A stretch of DNA of 64,000 bases from Pithys albifrons albifrons. Taxonomy: Eukaryota > Chordata > Aves > Passeriformes > Thamnophilidae. The notes under the pieces are model-generated. The model was not told the origin of the DNA. It was given only the letters and a program-made list of their open reading frames with translations, and ran no database searches. The stretch's first letter is position 1. Every line of letters begins with the position of its first letter. The DNA lies in assembly GCF_047495875.1 (NCBI RefSeq), contig NC_092459.1, forward strand, positions 11,908,965 to 11,972,964, in the 5' to 3' direction. The position numbers and the translations under genes were made by a program. Positions 23,041-36,000 of the stretch are shown piece by piece.

Positions 23041-26035
23041 GGCTGGTCCTTAGCTCCTGGTGAGTGATTGCAAGGAGTCAATTTCAGCCAGAGTTCCCGG
23101 TATCTTCAACCAGAATTACGGTATCTATGCTTAGGCATCCCTTAAGACACTGCAGGATGGAACATTAGCTGCCTTCTTTGGAAATACAGACCCAAGCCTC
23201 TATTGCCTTGTGATTTCTACTCTAGACAGGAAGGTGAGCACTGACAACCATCAATGTGAAAAGCTCTGGCAGATGGAGCAAATAGCCATGTTATGGTAGA
23301 TAAAAATAAATTGTTTTGAAATTAATTTTAGTGATTTAGGAAAGCTGAACTGTACGCAACAGCCATTTCTGACTCTCCCTTTGTACTCTGAACCAGAAGC
23401 AGCGTGCGTGCAAATGTAAAGCTGGGATATGTGTAACTTTATTTTCCGTGCTGTGAACATTTGCATTTTTTAGTAGCAGCCTGTTTGTCCTTATGTCTAT
23501 GCAAGGCAACAATATCTCAGATGACTCCAAATGTCCTCACTGTGGAACAGGAAGAGGCATAGCTGCATCAACATGGCAGAACTAATCAGTCTGGGCACTG
23601 TGCCCTGCTGACGCAGCTCTCTTTTTTCCAGGACCCCAGCTGACATCTCTGCAAGGGACTAAGCACATGCTGCTGAAGTTCAAATACTGTAGTCATGGGG
23701 ACAGACAGAGAGCAGCAAGAGATAGCCTGACCTTACAGGCTAGTGGGTCAGCCACATAAAGGGGAAGGGGGAAATTTTTCAAATATTATGCAACTACTAC
23801 TTTTTTTTTTATTTGAAGGAAACTGTGCATGCACTTCACCTGGAACCTTCCCAAGTGGTTGTCCAAACTATTAGGTTAGGATTAGTGTGCCAAGTGCTTT
23901 TTATGTACTTGGTCACACACACTACATCTATACTGCTAAATTTAACAGTGTCAGGACCCTTTCTTTGGCTCTGAGATCATCATCTTGGCCAGATGGGCCC
24001 ATAGTGTGCTTCCAAGGAGTGTAGCTGCCTTCAAGCAGCCTACTGGAATAGTCTGCAGCCTGTGTTACTCCTGGGAATTGTTCAGAGGACACTAGTTGAC
24101 TCAGGTCAAAGTCATGCTGGAAAACATGCAATGAATATACAGATAGTGCCTGAGCCCTGGAATTGGTTAGGTTGCTAGCACTGATGCTGTGTTGAAAAAT
24201 GATATAAAATATCCAGAAGAGCAATATTTGAAGAGCAATTGCCTGGCTTCTATAAGGTAAGAACCAAAGAGAATATGCTCACAAAAATTGCCACAAAACC
24301 CAGTGAAATCCAGAAACAAAATAACAAATGAAAAGTCATAAGTTCCAACCCTGAGCTGGCCTCAATTCTTTTAGAAATGCACTGACTGCATCTGACGTTC
24401 TTTTGAACTCAGGAGACAGTACTTTTCAGGCTTGAAATACTCAGACTATATGAGCCAAGAATTATTCACACTATCAAAGACCTAGAAAAAAAGGAGAACA
24501 CATGAGAATATAGCAACAAACTGAATTTGGAACACTATCATTTTTGGTTCTAATAGAAAAAATAAAAGAGGTTGCTTACATCACAAAATTTCTGTAGCAT
24601 AGCCTCCCAAGTGAATGTCTTCTCTCTTGTTTAATAGAGCATTATAGTAAATATAAACACAATCATTAATACACCAGCATTCTCTTTTTTTCAAACTGTA
24701 AGTGAAATTCACAATCAGGACTGTGGACTACAGTTAAATTCTCTACCAAACTTCTTAGTATGGCATAACTAGTTTTTTGTATTTTTTTTCTTCAGTAGCC
24801 TAAGAAATCTTAAATTAAATATTATCATACTCAGGGTTCAATTTAACTCCATGATGTAGAGGACCATGGTCATTATAGGATAAGCATATTTAATATAAAT
24901 ATTTTAAGGAGGGTCAATATTCAATATTCTAGTGCACCCAGTTAATACACCCATTAGACTGAGTTTAAAGCCTTTTTAGAGCAACCATGTGCTTAGTGTT
25001 TTGTATGAGAACAGCAAAAAAATAAGAAGAGTCTCACAGGAGCAGCTTAGGAATACTAACATGGCATTACTCTACTTGCTTGCCATAGGGGAAAGGGGAG
25101 GACCACTGCTGGGAACTGCTTGTTCCCATTCCTCAAAATACAACAAGGATTCTGGGCTCCGAAACAAGAAAAAAAAGCCTCCTACCAATGTAAATGTCTT
25201 TCACAACAGCTTTGGCCTGTGCTGGAGACAATTTTGCTCCTTCCTTATTTCAGACTGTGGGGTGCAACTATAAGAGAATGTAAAATTATCAAAATTCACC
25301 ACACTCTTTTTGGGCATATTCTGTGCATTCCTGCACTCTTGATGGTGTCATACATTTTTTGGCAGACATTTTCTCAAAATCTGAGCACAAATTCAACTGG
25401 ATGGTAGAAATTACTGTCGAATTTACTTTCTTGTCATGAGGTACACTGAGACAGAACAAAAAGAAGCAATGTTTCCACAGTGTGTGTAAGATGGTGAAAA
25501 AATCCCTCTCATTTTTTTCCCTGCCTCTCTCTCTTACACACACATACACATCACAGTGACAATAAGTTGTTGCACAAACTGGAATATCGAGAAATCCTTC
25601 ATCAACCTGAGGCTGAAATATAGCTAGTTGAAACCTATTTTTAGTCTACCTTGGATATGAGCCAGAATGAAACCAGCAAGAATTATACTCCAATAAAGGG
25701 AACATTAATTCATATGCTATGAAGATACCCCTTAGTGAATCCTTTCTGAGAAGATTTAAATAAATGGATTCATCCTCATTCTTGTTATTGGTATTGCCTT
25801 GTTTTGTCTTAGCCTTGATTGATGGTTTTCAGCACACTTTATATTGCTTTGAATATGCCAGGCAGCAGACTCTTTCATGGAGCAAAGGATACCCCTGCAA
25901 AAATGGCAATAGAATATAAGTTGCTTTTTGATAGTATGATTATAATAAAACTGTTTCCCAAGGCCATATCCAGATAAAAAATACCAGTGTCCCTGATCCC
26001 CCACCTCACATACACATAAAGATGCACCAATACAG

Positions 26036-26049
26036 ACACACACACACAG
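26036..26049. repeat. Short (CA)n microsatellite
   Basis: Seven uninterrupted CA units within GACACACACACACACAGAG. It is short, and a further CA-rich patch lies at 25540-25556. Confidence 0.8.
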
Positions 26050-26321
26050 AGAATCATGTTTGAAAAAAAAGGTCGCTTAAAAGGGCAGAGAAAGGAAAAG
26101 AGAACCACCTGGCCCCTTTCCTACTTGTATGATCCCATTGCTCTTGGTGTTGCTGTAAGTTTCCTTGGTTGTATGTGCCTTTCCTGGCAGCAGGATTACC
26201 TTCATAACTCCAGAGAGATCATCCTCCTGGGAAGGGACAAGGCAGAGGGATTTATCCTGAAAGAGGTGCTCTGAGCCAGAAATTGCTGTTCTGAAACTGG
26301 GCATTGGATTTTATTTTTCAA

Positions 26322-26760
26322 ACATCAAGGTCCAGCTAGTCCAAAATCCTGCCTCTGACAATAAGCAGTACCAGATGTTTAGAGGTACTAGACCAACATG
26401 GGATAATTGAAGTATATACTAATCCTTCTACTTCTCCTCTTCAGCATGACAGCTAAAATTTGGATTAAACCCTAAAGCATAAATTTCTTTTCCAAAGCTT
26501 TGTAGTACTAATTTTTACAACTCTAAAAATTCTTGTGATACTTGGTTCATCTTCACTGCTTGTGAAATTCTTGGTCTTAAAAACATCCTGAGACAAGGTC
26601 CAAGGAGCATGGTTACTTTATATCCTAATTACATCCCTTCTAGTTCTAATTGCCCTTTAGATTTCACTGAATCCATGTTTTGTCTCTCCATAATTTGATG
26701 GAGAGACAGAAAGTCCTGACCTGACTACTTTCAAGATTTATCATTTCATTTAATTTAATA
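26322..26760 (-). mobile_element. Ancient CR1/L3-type LINE 3' region
   Basis: On the + strand this shows a chain of landmarks of an old amniote CR1/L3-type LINE read antisense. First comes 'aaggtccagctagtccaaaatcctgcctctgac' (26327-26359), then 'accagatgttt', and 'ttggattaaaccctaaagcat' (26461-26481) with 'cttttccaaagctttgta' after it. Next are 'cttgtgaaattcttggtct' (26560-26578), 'aacatcctgagaca', and 'tttcactgaatccatgttttgtc' (26662-26684). Last are 'aaagtcctgacctgactacttt' (26709-26730) and 'tttatcatttcattt'. The order and spacing fit what I remember of this family; identity is low, so it is old and was present before modern birds diversified. No coding potential remains. The subfamily and exact ends need a library search. 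Confidence 0.65.
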
Positions 26761-29700
26761 TATTTCAGTTTATTTTATTTTATTGTTCTACTTTCCAAAT
26801 AATTGCAAGATTTGTAATCTCTGTTCATGTAAATCGTTGTCATGCAATTTCTCAGCAGCATTCCATAAATCTTATTCAGCAGTAAAATTCCTGATTTTGG
26901 GGTGATACCTCACAGATGATCACGGATCCATGTGAGATTACATCACTGACATGAATAGGATACGTTTGCCCCAATATTTTGCAGTGTTTCAAATTCATAT
27001 GCACAAATAGGACTTACCTAAAGCTACTTCTAACTTTTTTCTAAAAATAAAATTTTGAACTCTAAATTTTAAAATCATCTGACTTCTACATAAAGAATAA
27101 CTTAATACAACAAAACCCTTCAAGGACTGATAAAGGCCATTAGTAGTGGAGCATAGGAATAAGGCAGGAAATGTCATGTCATTATTGCAAGTTGGGTAAT
27201 GGTCACTTAAACCAGTTCATTCTAAAATACACCTATTTTAAGCAGCAAGACAAGGAAAGAGGACAAAGATAATGGGCAGTGCAGGATGATAGCATGGATC
27301 GAGCTGAATGATTTTCATCTGGAATGCATTGATCTCAGAAAGCATTAGAGGACTCAAAGTCCATCCTCTTTACTCATCTGTGTGAGTCATCCTCATTAAA
27401 TTCAAAAGATCTCAGAACATCTGTGTATCTGTAAATTGAATTTTACCACTCAAATGAGCAGTGACTCAATACAGCCTTCTATGCTTGATACCAAACCTGG
27501 CAAGTGAAGAATAGCCTGAAAGCTAAAAAGCAGTACAGAAATTTGAGTTAGAAATGTCAGCCTTAGTATACAGCAGGTATAAAAATTAATTTCCTGTAGA
27601 TTATTAAAATGCAGCCTTAAATATATTTCAAATACTACAAGTATTCAAACATTAGTACAATTAATTTTGTACAGAGAGGATTAAACTTTCTGTTTTCTCA
27701 AAGATAAAGGTAAATAAATACCATACAAAATGTTCTACAGAAATAGATGGAAAATAAAAATGTGAAGAGAAATGTAGTCCTAGTGAAAGATGACCAATAT
27801 TTTCAACAGACCATGACATTAAATGGACCAGAACTTTAACAGTTATCACATTTCATGATTGATTTCTTGCTGAAAAAATTATGTTAGGTAAGACTTGAAT
27901 GTAAAAGGTATTTTAGTTTTGAGTGTTAATATGCAATAATCAAAATATTTGAAAGTGCCAAGTGTTTGGATTTGTAAAAGTATTTGGATCTAAACATCAA
28001 AATGATGCTTCATGAGATCTTTTTCAACTCTAAAATAAAAGAAAGCTAGGTACCAAGAACCTGAAAATCTCATGTTTTTTGTATGGGTGGGTTTTTTTTC
28101 CCTTTGATCACCTGAGAACATTTAATATCTGACCTGTTCAAAACAAAGCCACGCTGGTCTTCAGTGGTACAAACTGTTTTACTCCTTTTAATAAAGCTGA
28201 GCTCCTAACTATTTTATTCGTATAGGCCATTGTATATTCACTCACTAGTTTGACCTTGGCTGTTTGCTGCATCCATGGATGAGGCAGGAATACATTTTTG
28301 CAACTAGCAAAGTTAGCTCCCTGGTATAAGTATGTAAGGAAGTTAAATGGTGGAAAGGACCACTCTGCATGCTGGAATTTGCTCACCTGCACGGCTCTCA
28401 GTTTTTAGTCCGGTCCCAGGCACGCTATGGCTTTCCTTTCCCACAGAGACTAAACCTGATTTGAGTTTAGACCACAGACTATTTGCTTTAAGCATTTAAG
28501 ACACATCCATGTGATTGTATCAAATAAATACCATGGGCATGAACTTTACATACAGGGTGCCAGAGAAATTTCCTGGGCATGCAAGGTACTAGGCACAGTT
28601 TATGAGTTATAAGATTGTCACAGTGAGATTAGAAACTGGTGGTTTGTTCAGGTCTTTTTGATTTCCTGCTATATCAAATTTATTTTTAAATCAATGCAAA
28701 CCCTACTAGTAGTCCAGGAAAAAAGAACTGGCATCCAATTATCTCTTCTTTCTGAAATGTGCTACTAAAGAATCATGTGACTTCTGTATTGTCCCCTTTG
28801 CTACCTACCTCATCATCAATCCAAAGTGGTCAAGCCCTGACTCAGCAAACTAGGCTTGGGATCACTGGATGGAGAGAAGATCTACATTTCAATCACCCAC
28901 AACAGGGTAAAACTCCAAGGTTCAATATCTCACTCTCAATTCTTCATGTGCCTACTGCCAGGCACTCCCCTAGCTTTTTACACTGTACTCATCACAGCCC
29001 TGTGTGCTCTGAGCATTTCTGGCTGCAAGAGACCTTCCCAGGACTGAGGGTTTAGATATCCTTTGAGTACTCACTGAACTGCAGCAGAGCAAAACCAGCA
29101 CTTTGGTGCCACGTTCCTTAGAATGGAACTTCTCTAAACATGCCTACCATGTGTTTAAATTTAGGAATGTATGAGCCTTTGTGGTGCTGAACAAATTTGC
29201 CCATCTCTGAGCAGGGCAGTTTCTGGGTTATGGACAAGTGAAACCCTTCTTTGTGTTCATACACCTACTTTTCAAGGAATTCCATTTTCAACACTAGAGT
29301 TTAGTGATGCACCAAACTCTTATCTTTGCTGTGATGGTCAGAAATCTCTCAATTTCTGGCTTAAGCTTCTATGGTTGGTTGTCCTCCAGCGTTATTCTTT
29401 GTTCTATTATGTGAGGATCAGGCAGTTCAGAAGGGACATAGAGACCTTGCTCTAAGATTTAGGCTGAGAAGGATTTCTGTACTTTCAATTATTCAAATCC
29501 CACTCTTACACAGACTAAGGAAGACATTGCCATAATGATCACTTGTATTTTATAGTGTTTCTTTGTGGATTATCATATATAAGACAGCATGCAAACAGAA
29601 CAGAACATAAAAATCATTCTAGTATGGCTTTGAAAAATAAAACTCTTTATTTCTTTTGTTGCTAAAATGTGCAAATAAAGTGACAAAGTGATAGTGAAGT

Positions 29701-31896
29701 CCTAGCAAAACTTTAATATAGCAGATATTCAGTCATATTAATCATTTGATTCTGACAGGAAATGGAACATGTTTTTCAGTACTCATCCATGCCTGAAATT
29801 ATCCAGTTTTGTACAAGAAAACTCTATTTATTGCAAACAAGACATTTCCTCCTTTTTTTAACAGAGAAAACATGTTGTTTGTTTTTAAAAGGGCACAGTT
29901 TTCTCTGTCATTGCACATGCCTTAAACCATGGAATGAACATTTTTCTGACTTTTTTTTGGTACTACAAAGTCATAAAATGACATAGCCATTTCCAGCACA
30001 ATAAAGTCTATTAGGAATATTACAATATCTGCTGCAATTAAATAGTTAGAATTTTAATAGTGTATCATCATTTGCAGCTGCTAATGATGACACTGGAAAA
30101 CACAATTCTGTCCACAGACTAATTGAAAATTGGAAAACTTTTTCTCCAGACACCATAATGGGTCAAATATTGCTTACCAGGGAAAAGTACTTTATACATT
30201 CGTTATAATTTACTCTTTCACTTTGCATAATAGATTTTCAAATATTTTTCACTTGTAAGAGAGTTTTTGGAATTATGAGGGATTTGTTTTGTTAACATGG
30301 ATTCATGGGACTTGAAATCTCTCTATATAGAAATAGTTTGCCCTAAAATACCTTCAAATACCTGACTTTATATTTTGCTTGCTGTGTATTTCAACTAATT
30401 ACTTTGGCCTTATTCAGCTACTTTCTCTACAAAATGTTGACATTTCAGAATCCTAAGCATCACTGAATGGGTGAAACTTTTCAAGAGGATTGATATAGTT
30501 TATATGCATAAAAATATTGCATACCAAAAGCTACAATGGGTGCAGAAAAATGTTACACTTGAGAAAATGCTCATCTTCTCCCCCCAAGCAACAGTTTTCT
30601 CAAGCCCTTAAAGTCTAAGATATTTTATATCCATTCATAATTGAAACACAGGAATAGAATAATAAATTCCATAATTTAAAAAAAAATGGGAAGAAGGAAT
30701 TTAAATAATACAGAACCTGATAAAAATCCTTTCAAAATAAAAGCAGTGAAATAAGTAAACAGCTTTATGACTGGGTTATCCTTTTACATACTGTTGAATC
30801 GATATGTAATGAAAACTATGATTGATAGGTAATATTTAAACAGAATAGTGAAACTTATAATAACCAGTTTACACACTGCAATCACCACATATATATGCAT
30901 ATATATATAAAATACAATGTCTGCATTTGCAAATTATGACTATTAAGATAAAATATTGACTATGTTTTTTCATTTGTGTGTGTATGTATTCATTATTTCC
31001 ACCCAGGAAAGTTGACAAACCTAGGAAATCTCAATAATAGCATGTGAGAAATACTCAGAGTCTGACCTCTTCTCTCCCCCACACAACTTTAAAAAGAGCT
31101 GAAGTCTACTAAAAATACGAGTTTATGTCACCTGAACCCTTAGGCCAACCATTTCTGCCATAAATATTCAATAATATGGGTCACCAGCTTTATTGTATCT
31201 CTACTGACAGTGAGTGCAGGTGAAACAAACACTGATGTTGCAGTTGCAGTTTTTAGATCTATATAGCAGGATTGAGTTACAATAATGTAGTCTGGAAGCA
31301 GTAGGAGGTTTAAATTACTATGACTCTATAGTGCTGATTGACATGATTATGTGAAAGAAAAGATAGAAAAGATCTATTAGGTCATCTTGTCCATTCTGCA
31401 TGAAACATTGTAATGCCTGCAAAGGAAATATTATAATGTGTTGTGACAAGGACTTGACTATTAATAATGCCATTAATAATTTTTGTGACATTTTTAATTC
31501 TCTCTGCTTGGGTACTTTTTTCTATGATTTGATAATAGGTGCCTTTCTCTTTTGCAATGTTACCAATACATGTAATATGGTTGTATGAAATGTAGTAGAA
31601 TGAGTGACTGTCAAAAAATTGTAATGTCTCACATGACAAATTTTTGTGTGTTTTATGAGAGTGCTATGATACTGTATTAAAAACAGCAACAGTAAAATAG
31701 TTCAAAATTTATGTTCTTGGGCCTGACACCACTTACCATTATACAAAATACAAGGGAACTTCTACTCTTTTTTATTCCCTATAACCAAAATTTTCACATC
31801 ATTATGACTGAGCAGGATTTGAGAATCTGCACCCTGCATGCAGAATGAAAACATTAACTATTACACTATACTTTCACTTCCACCATAGCCTACCCT
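26761..31896. other. Non-coding sequence, no gene recognised
   Basis: About 5.1 kb of AT-rich DNA. An (AT)-rich simple patch lies at 30889-30909 (CATATATATGCATATATATATA). Open frames such as 28759-29055 (+, 98 codons) and 29171-29455 (+, 94 codons) show no domain. A fragment near 31375-31400 (AGGTCATCTTGTCCATTCTGCATG) resembles an old antisense CR1 3' end, but is too short to annotate. Confidence 0.5.
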
Positions 31897-31901
31897 GTCC
31901 C
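31897..31901. repeat. Target-site duplication, left copy (GTCCC)
   Basis: GTCCC immediately precedes the TG of the solo LTR and is repeated exactly after its terminal CA at 32544-32548. A 5-bp duplication is the size made by class III/ERVL-type integrases. Confidence 0.85.
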
Positions 31902-32315
31902 TGTTATGGGTTTGGCCAGGTGGGCCTAAATTTATGTTTTAAAGTTCAGACCAGGCCTGAAATTGTCAGCTAACATGAGCTGGGTTGAGCTAGCTAACAG
32001 CTGACTTCTTCTAGCCAATAATATTGTATTCCATACAATACTACATCATCTCAAAGGGTGCAAAATGCAGTGTGTGAGAGTGGCTTGGTCAGTTCCACCA
32101 TAGCTGAGGTACAGACAGGACGTAGTGCAACTCCTGTCTTACTAGAGTAGGCCTTGTTCCTGCTGCTGCCGCTGCTTGCATTTTGTTTGAATTCGGGGAA
32201 GTAGAAACATTTTGTTGTTACTCTGTTTCTTGCTATGTGTCTCTTAGAGTACTTACAGATCTAGTGTAATAGACTTTGCCTTGTATTAATTGGGGAGTGG
32301 AAAGTTATTTCCTGT

Positions 32316-32341
32316 TATATATATATATATATATATATATA
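32316..32341. repeat. (TA)13 microsatellite inside the LTR
   Basis: Thirteen uninterrupted TA units within the solo LTR. The related copy near 19860-19876 has non-repetitive AT-rich sequence here, so the array expanded in this copy or its recent lineage. The 68-codon - strand open frame ending here reads YIYIYI only because of this array. Confidence 0.9.
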
Positions 32342-32394
32342 ACTTGTGTAAGTCTGTGTTATATTATAGTTTTCTCTTAATTTTCTCTTTTCTG

Positions 32395-32402
32395 TATAAA
32401 TA
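32395..32402 (+). promoter_or_regulatory. Likely LTR TATA box
   Basis: TATAAA at 32396-32401 sits in a block (TTTCTGTATAAATA) that is kept almost perfectly in the older LTR at 19911-19924. Preservation in two diverged copies marks it as the ancestral U3 core promoter. Present activity is unknown. Confidence 0.55.
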
Positions 32403-32543
32403 CATGTAATTAGTTTCAGCATAAACCTAGTTTGGAGGGTTTTTTCCCTCTCCCTCTTCTTTTTCCCTTGGCTGGTTGGGGGCAGGAGGAACCCTTTCTC
32501 TCTGTCTAGGACACTTGGCATTTTGCCAGCTCAACCCAAGACA

Positions 32544-32548
32544 GTCCC
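32544..32548. repeat. Target-site duplication, right copy (GTCCC)
   Basis: Exact match to 31897-31901, directly after the LTR terminal CA. Confidence 0.85.
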
Positions 32549-33001
32549 TTTTGGGACAGTGTTACAAAAATCACTCTAGAAATGTTAGTCAAACTGTTGT
32601 TGAGTTTGACAGAAAAGATCTTTACCTATGAATCACCCAGCATTCAACTCTTGGCCATATACCCTTCTGGGATTAAGATATTTCTTACTGTGCAAACACA
32701 TGTAAAATGGCAGCAATTCTGCATGGGCCAGGAGACAAGCCACAGGGCTGGGACTTGTGTTCAGAATAACATTCCCAGGTCTATTAACATCTTACTCTCC
32801 ATCAGACAAGTAATTTAGTTCATTTCATTCATCTGTTTCCCCTCTTAATTTATATATTCCTTGTATTTACATTGTGAAGTCTATGTCTAGACTGTGACCT
32901 GTCCCCAGGTAAGGTGTAGTCTAGCACTTTCAGCTCTCTTACCCTCAACCACTGCTTGCTGTGCTCTTTGGGGTTGCTGTGGTTCTTTGGGGAAGGAAAT
33001 A
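32549..33001. other. Non-coding sequence, no gene recognised
   Basis: Flank between the solo LTR and a short CR1 end. Open frame 32582-32818 (+, 78 codons) has no domain. Confidence 0.5.
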
Positions 33002-33095
33002 GAATCATGGAATGGTTAGGGTTGGATAGAACTTTAAAGATCATGTAGTTCTAAACCTCATAACATGGGCATGGATACCTTCCACTAGACCAGGA
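33002..33095 (-). mobile_element. CR1 LINE 3'-end fragment
   Basis: AGAATCATGGAATGGTTAGG (33002-33021), then GTTGGATAGAACTTTAAAGATCATGTAGTTCTAAACCTC and ATGGATACCTTCCACTAGACCAG (to about 33090), follow the antisense 3' end of a CR1 element base for base, with scattered changes. Only about 95 bp remain, a typical very short 5'-truncated insertion. Confidence 0.85.
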
Positions 33096-36000
33096 AGGTA
33101 GAAATGCAGCCAACCAACCAGAGATGAGTCCTCCATTTTATGTTCCAGTGGATATACTGGTACTGGCATTTGAATATGTGATGTGGTGGGGCATACAGAT
33201 CTCACCTCTCTGCAGTTTAGACTGTCAAGATGACAGTCTCTGGAGTTTTGTTAGTACTGTACTTCGCCAGAGATAACTAACAGGTACTTCATAAACTGAT
33301 GGCATTTCTGTCACCAATTCTACAGTCCAAGGGGAGGAGTTACAAGACCACTGGACAAACTGGGCTACAAAGGGTTCTCCTAAAAACTTAAGCAGTACGA
33401 GTGCTGCCTCATCATAGCCTGGATTATTTGTAATTTTATCTCTTTCACTCTCTGAAGTAAATTAGAGAGACCTCTGCTGTAAATCAAGAACTATTTGTCA
33501 CAGTGAATCTGAAAAACTGGATGGATTTCTACGCCACTCTCAGTGAGTGAAAATTTTCTAAAATAGTTTTTGTTTTGTATTCTCACCAAACATGAAAGCA
33601 TAATAAGCATAAATTTAACTGATGATAGCTTGGTAAGGGATCATAATTTTACGTGAGGAGTGTGCAATTTTACATGTGCATGTTCTTTATTAATATTTAT
33701 GAAATAATTACTTAGTGCAGATAAATTAATAAATAACTTATTTTCGAACATATTTTACAAAAATATTAGCAATTAATTGTTAACAAGCAATGCCAGAGTT
33801 AGCTGTTATGACAAACTTTCATTAGAAGAAAACACATGCCTGATTAATATATGAATTCACATGCTAACACAGAAACCTTTAAAGTACAATGTACTTATTA
33901 AATAATAATGAATCAGTTATACAAATTGATATCACAAAGAGACTGAATATGTCTGAAAAAAAGTAAAGCCAACTATAATGGAAGAAATAAACGCTCCTGG
34001 TCTAAGTAGTTTGGGAAACACAATGCAAGAAGAACAGTGGAAAATGTGAGAGCACAACATGAATACTTTGCCTAAAATAAGTACTAAAAGCTCAGGCATA
34101 GATGTCATCCTTAATGGCTAAATTAAGTCAGCTAGGTTGAGGCTGGTTTCTTCAGCTTTTGTCAAGGACAATGGAGGAAGACAGACTTCAAGAGATGGCT
34201 GAAGACAGGAGAAAAGGTAGGAGCTCCAGATGCCACCTGAGAGAACATCTCTCCTTCTATTAACTACACACAAAGTCTGCAGGGAGTATTAGGTAACTGA
34301 AATACATAGCTAAATTACACTGCACAACTCAGATACTGTGATTACTCTCCTAATTGTCAACTGCCTGCAGAAATTGTTCATGAAACCACTATGAACCCAG
34401 CTGCATATGCTCCTTTGGAGCTATCTTGCTTTGAGATAACCATTGCAGAATTTTCAGACATTTTCTAAAGCGAGGTTCTAGATGTTGGCTCTAATGCACA
34501 GTTTTAAAGTCTGCAGCTAATTTTATTGGTTGAATGACTTTGAAAACCAATTTTTATGAAGAATTCTTTCAAACCCAGGCTGTTAATTTAATATGTGCTG
34601 ATTCAGTAGTATGAAAGAACTCTGTGTTTCTCAAGTTCAGTGGTCCTTAATTATGAACAAGCTTTGAAGCACCCAGCCATGCATGACAGACTTCCTCATA
34701 CCTCCTTGTCCCCTTTCTCCTGCAGCCTGGGCTCTTCCCTCCAACTCTCAAGTTGTCTGGAAGGGTTTTTCTTTTATCTTGAAACCTTTTTTGAATTATC
34801 TGGCTCTGAAAGATTCAGAGTACAGAACTTGACAGACTCACAGTACAACTTAACATGACAAATCATATCCCATGCAATACTGAAAATTAGAAAAGGTTAA
34901 CCAATATTTATGTCAGAGATTAGGGAATCCATATTGTGTGCATTTGTCTTATCTCCAGCATAGCAATTAACAACTATCCATTAGAAATACAGAGCCAATT
35001 TCTGATCTTGCAGTATTTGACTAAAAACGTGAGCACATGTTAGCGATGCACAATGCATTAGTAACTGACTTGGCCACAGGCTGTGGGGGAATCCTATCAA
35101 AAATATATATTTGAGCAATCCCAAGTTATAAGTCACAGAGCAGCAAGCTTCCTTCATTGGAACAATCAATTAATGGGGATCCTGCAAGGCCAGGATAAAT
35201 TGGTCTGGGCATCTTAATTCAACTGAAAATCAAATAGATTTTAAATGACACTGAAACCCACTCTCAGAAAGTGCAACACTTAGTTTTCTAACTTGCAATC
35301 TGGTGTTAACAGAGGCCTGGATTCAATCATTCAACTCTGTGCATCTAGTGTAAGATGGTCATCCACATTTCATATGGAGTTAGCAGCAAAAGAAGCAAAG
35401 GATGAGAACTGATACCCTTCTGAAAATGCTCATCTGTCTACGATGGCTATAGAGGTTGCTTAGATGAAATGCACTGCTTCTGGGTACCTTAGATGAGCAA
35501 CCTTCTCCCTTCTCTCCTTTTTCTGAGTTCAGGTATATCAAGCAAATCAAAATTTATACAAACCACCTATAATGGAATGATGCTTCTCAAAGAAAATAAT
35601 TTGGTCACTAAAAATAGATTTCCAAAATGAGATGTGATGCCAGAACACCAGCTAAGCACTGCTTAGAGGAGGGCAATGAGGTTATAATTTTGCCTTCTGT
35701 CTACCATATTACTTCCCCCCTCCTATTTTCCAGCATGTGAGAAATGTTGGTCCTGCACTAAGGGGCTTGGATCCTACATCTGAGCATTTTCATCTCCTAA
35801 CTGTTTTCTGACTTAGAAAGACTGTAATAAATGTGAGGGATTCAAACATGACAGAGATGAATGCTATGTCACCATTTGGCTAGATAGATGCTACAGTAGT
35901 TTTTAAAGGATTCCCTCTGGATAAGCAAATGCACATTTATGAGTTTTTTCCTTCTTTACTTCTCTTCCCTGTACCTTTGCCTCTAAGCAGTCAATAAAGA

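Larger units (their letters stand above)
20053..26321. other. Non-coding sequence, no gene recognised
   Basis: About 6.3 kb with no recognisable gene or young repeat. Features seen are an A13 run at 21178-21190, a T10 run at 23801-23810, a small duplication plus hairpin at 22981-23040 (listed separately), a short CA-rich patch at 25540-25556, and (CA)n at 26036-26049. 20700-20890 is less AT-biased and non-repetitive, and is flagged as a possible conserved element. Open frames up to 98 codons (for example 23928-24224 -, 24989-25273 +) have no domains. Confidence 0.5.
31902..32543 (+). mobile_element. Solo LTR of an ERVL-like endogenous retrovirus, complete
   Basis: A 642-bp element beginning TGTTATGGGTTTGG and ending AACCCAAGACA, so it has the TG...CA ends expected of a retroviral LTR. 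It is flanked by a perfect 5-bp direct repeat, GTCCC. The duplication size fits class III (ERVL-like) elements; ERV1 usually give 4 bp and ERVK 6 bp. Inside, TATAAA at 32396-32401 is the likely core promoter, preceded by the conserved TTAATTTTCTCTTTTCTG and followed by a pyrimidine-rich stretch (32440-32467). A (TA)13 run lies upstream at 32316-32341. No gag, pol or env sequence is present on either side, so the provirus was lost by recombination between its two LTRs. Intact ends and duplication make it the youngest-looking insertion in the window. The right part matches the worn LTR at 19575-20052. Confidence 0.88.

Noticed and set aside
31375..31400. AGGTCATCTTGTCCATTCTGCATG, resembling an old antisense CR1 3' end.
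   Set aside because: About 24 bases, with no recognisable continuation on either side.
32315..32521. 68-codon - strand frame ending in YIYIYIYI.
   Set aside because: Antisense translation of the solo LTR and its TA microsatellite.
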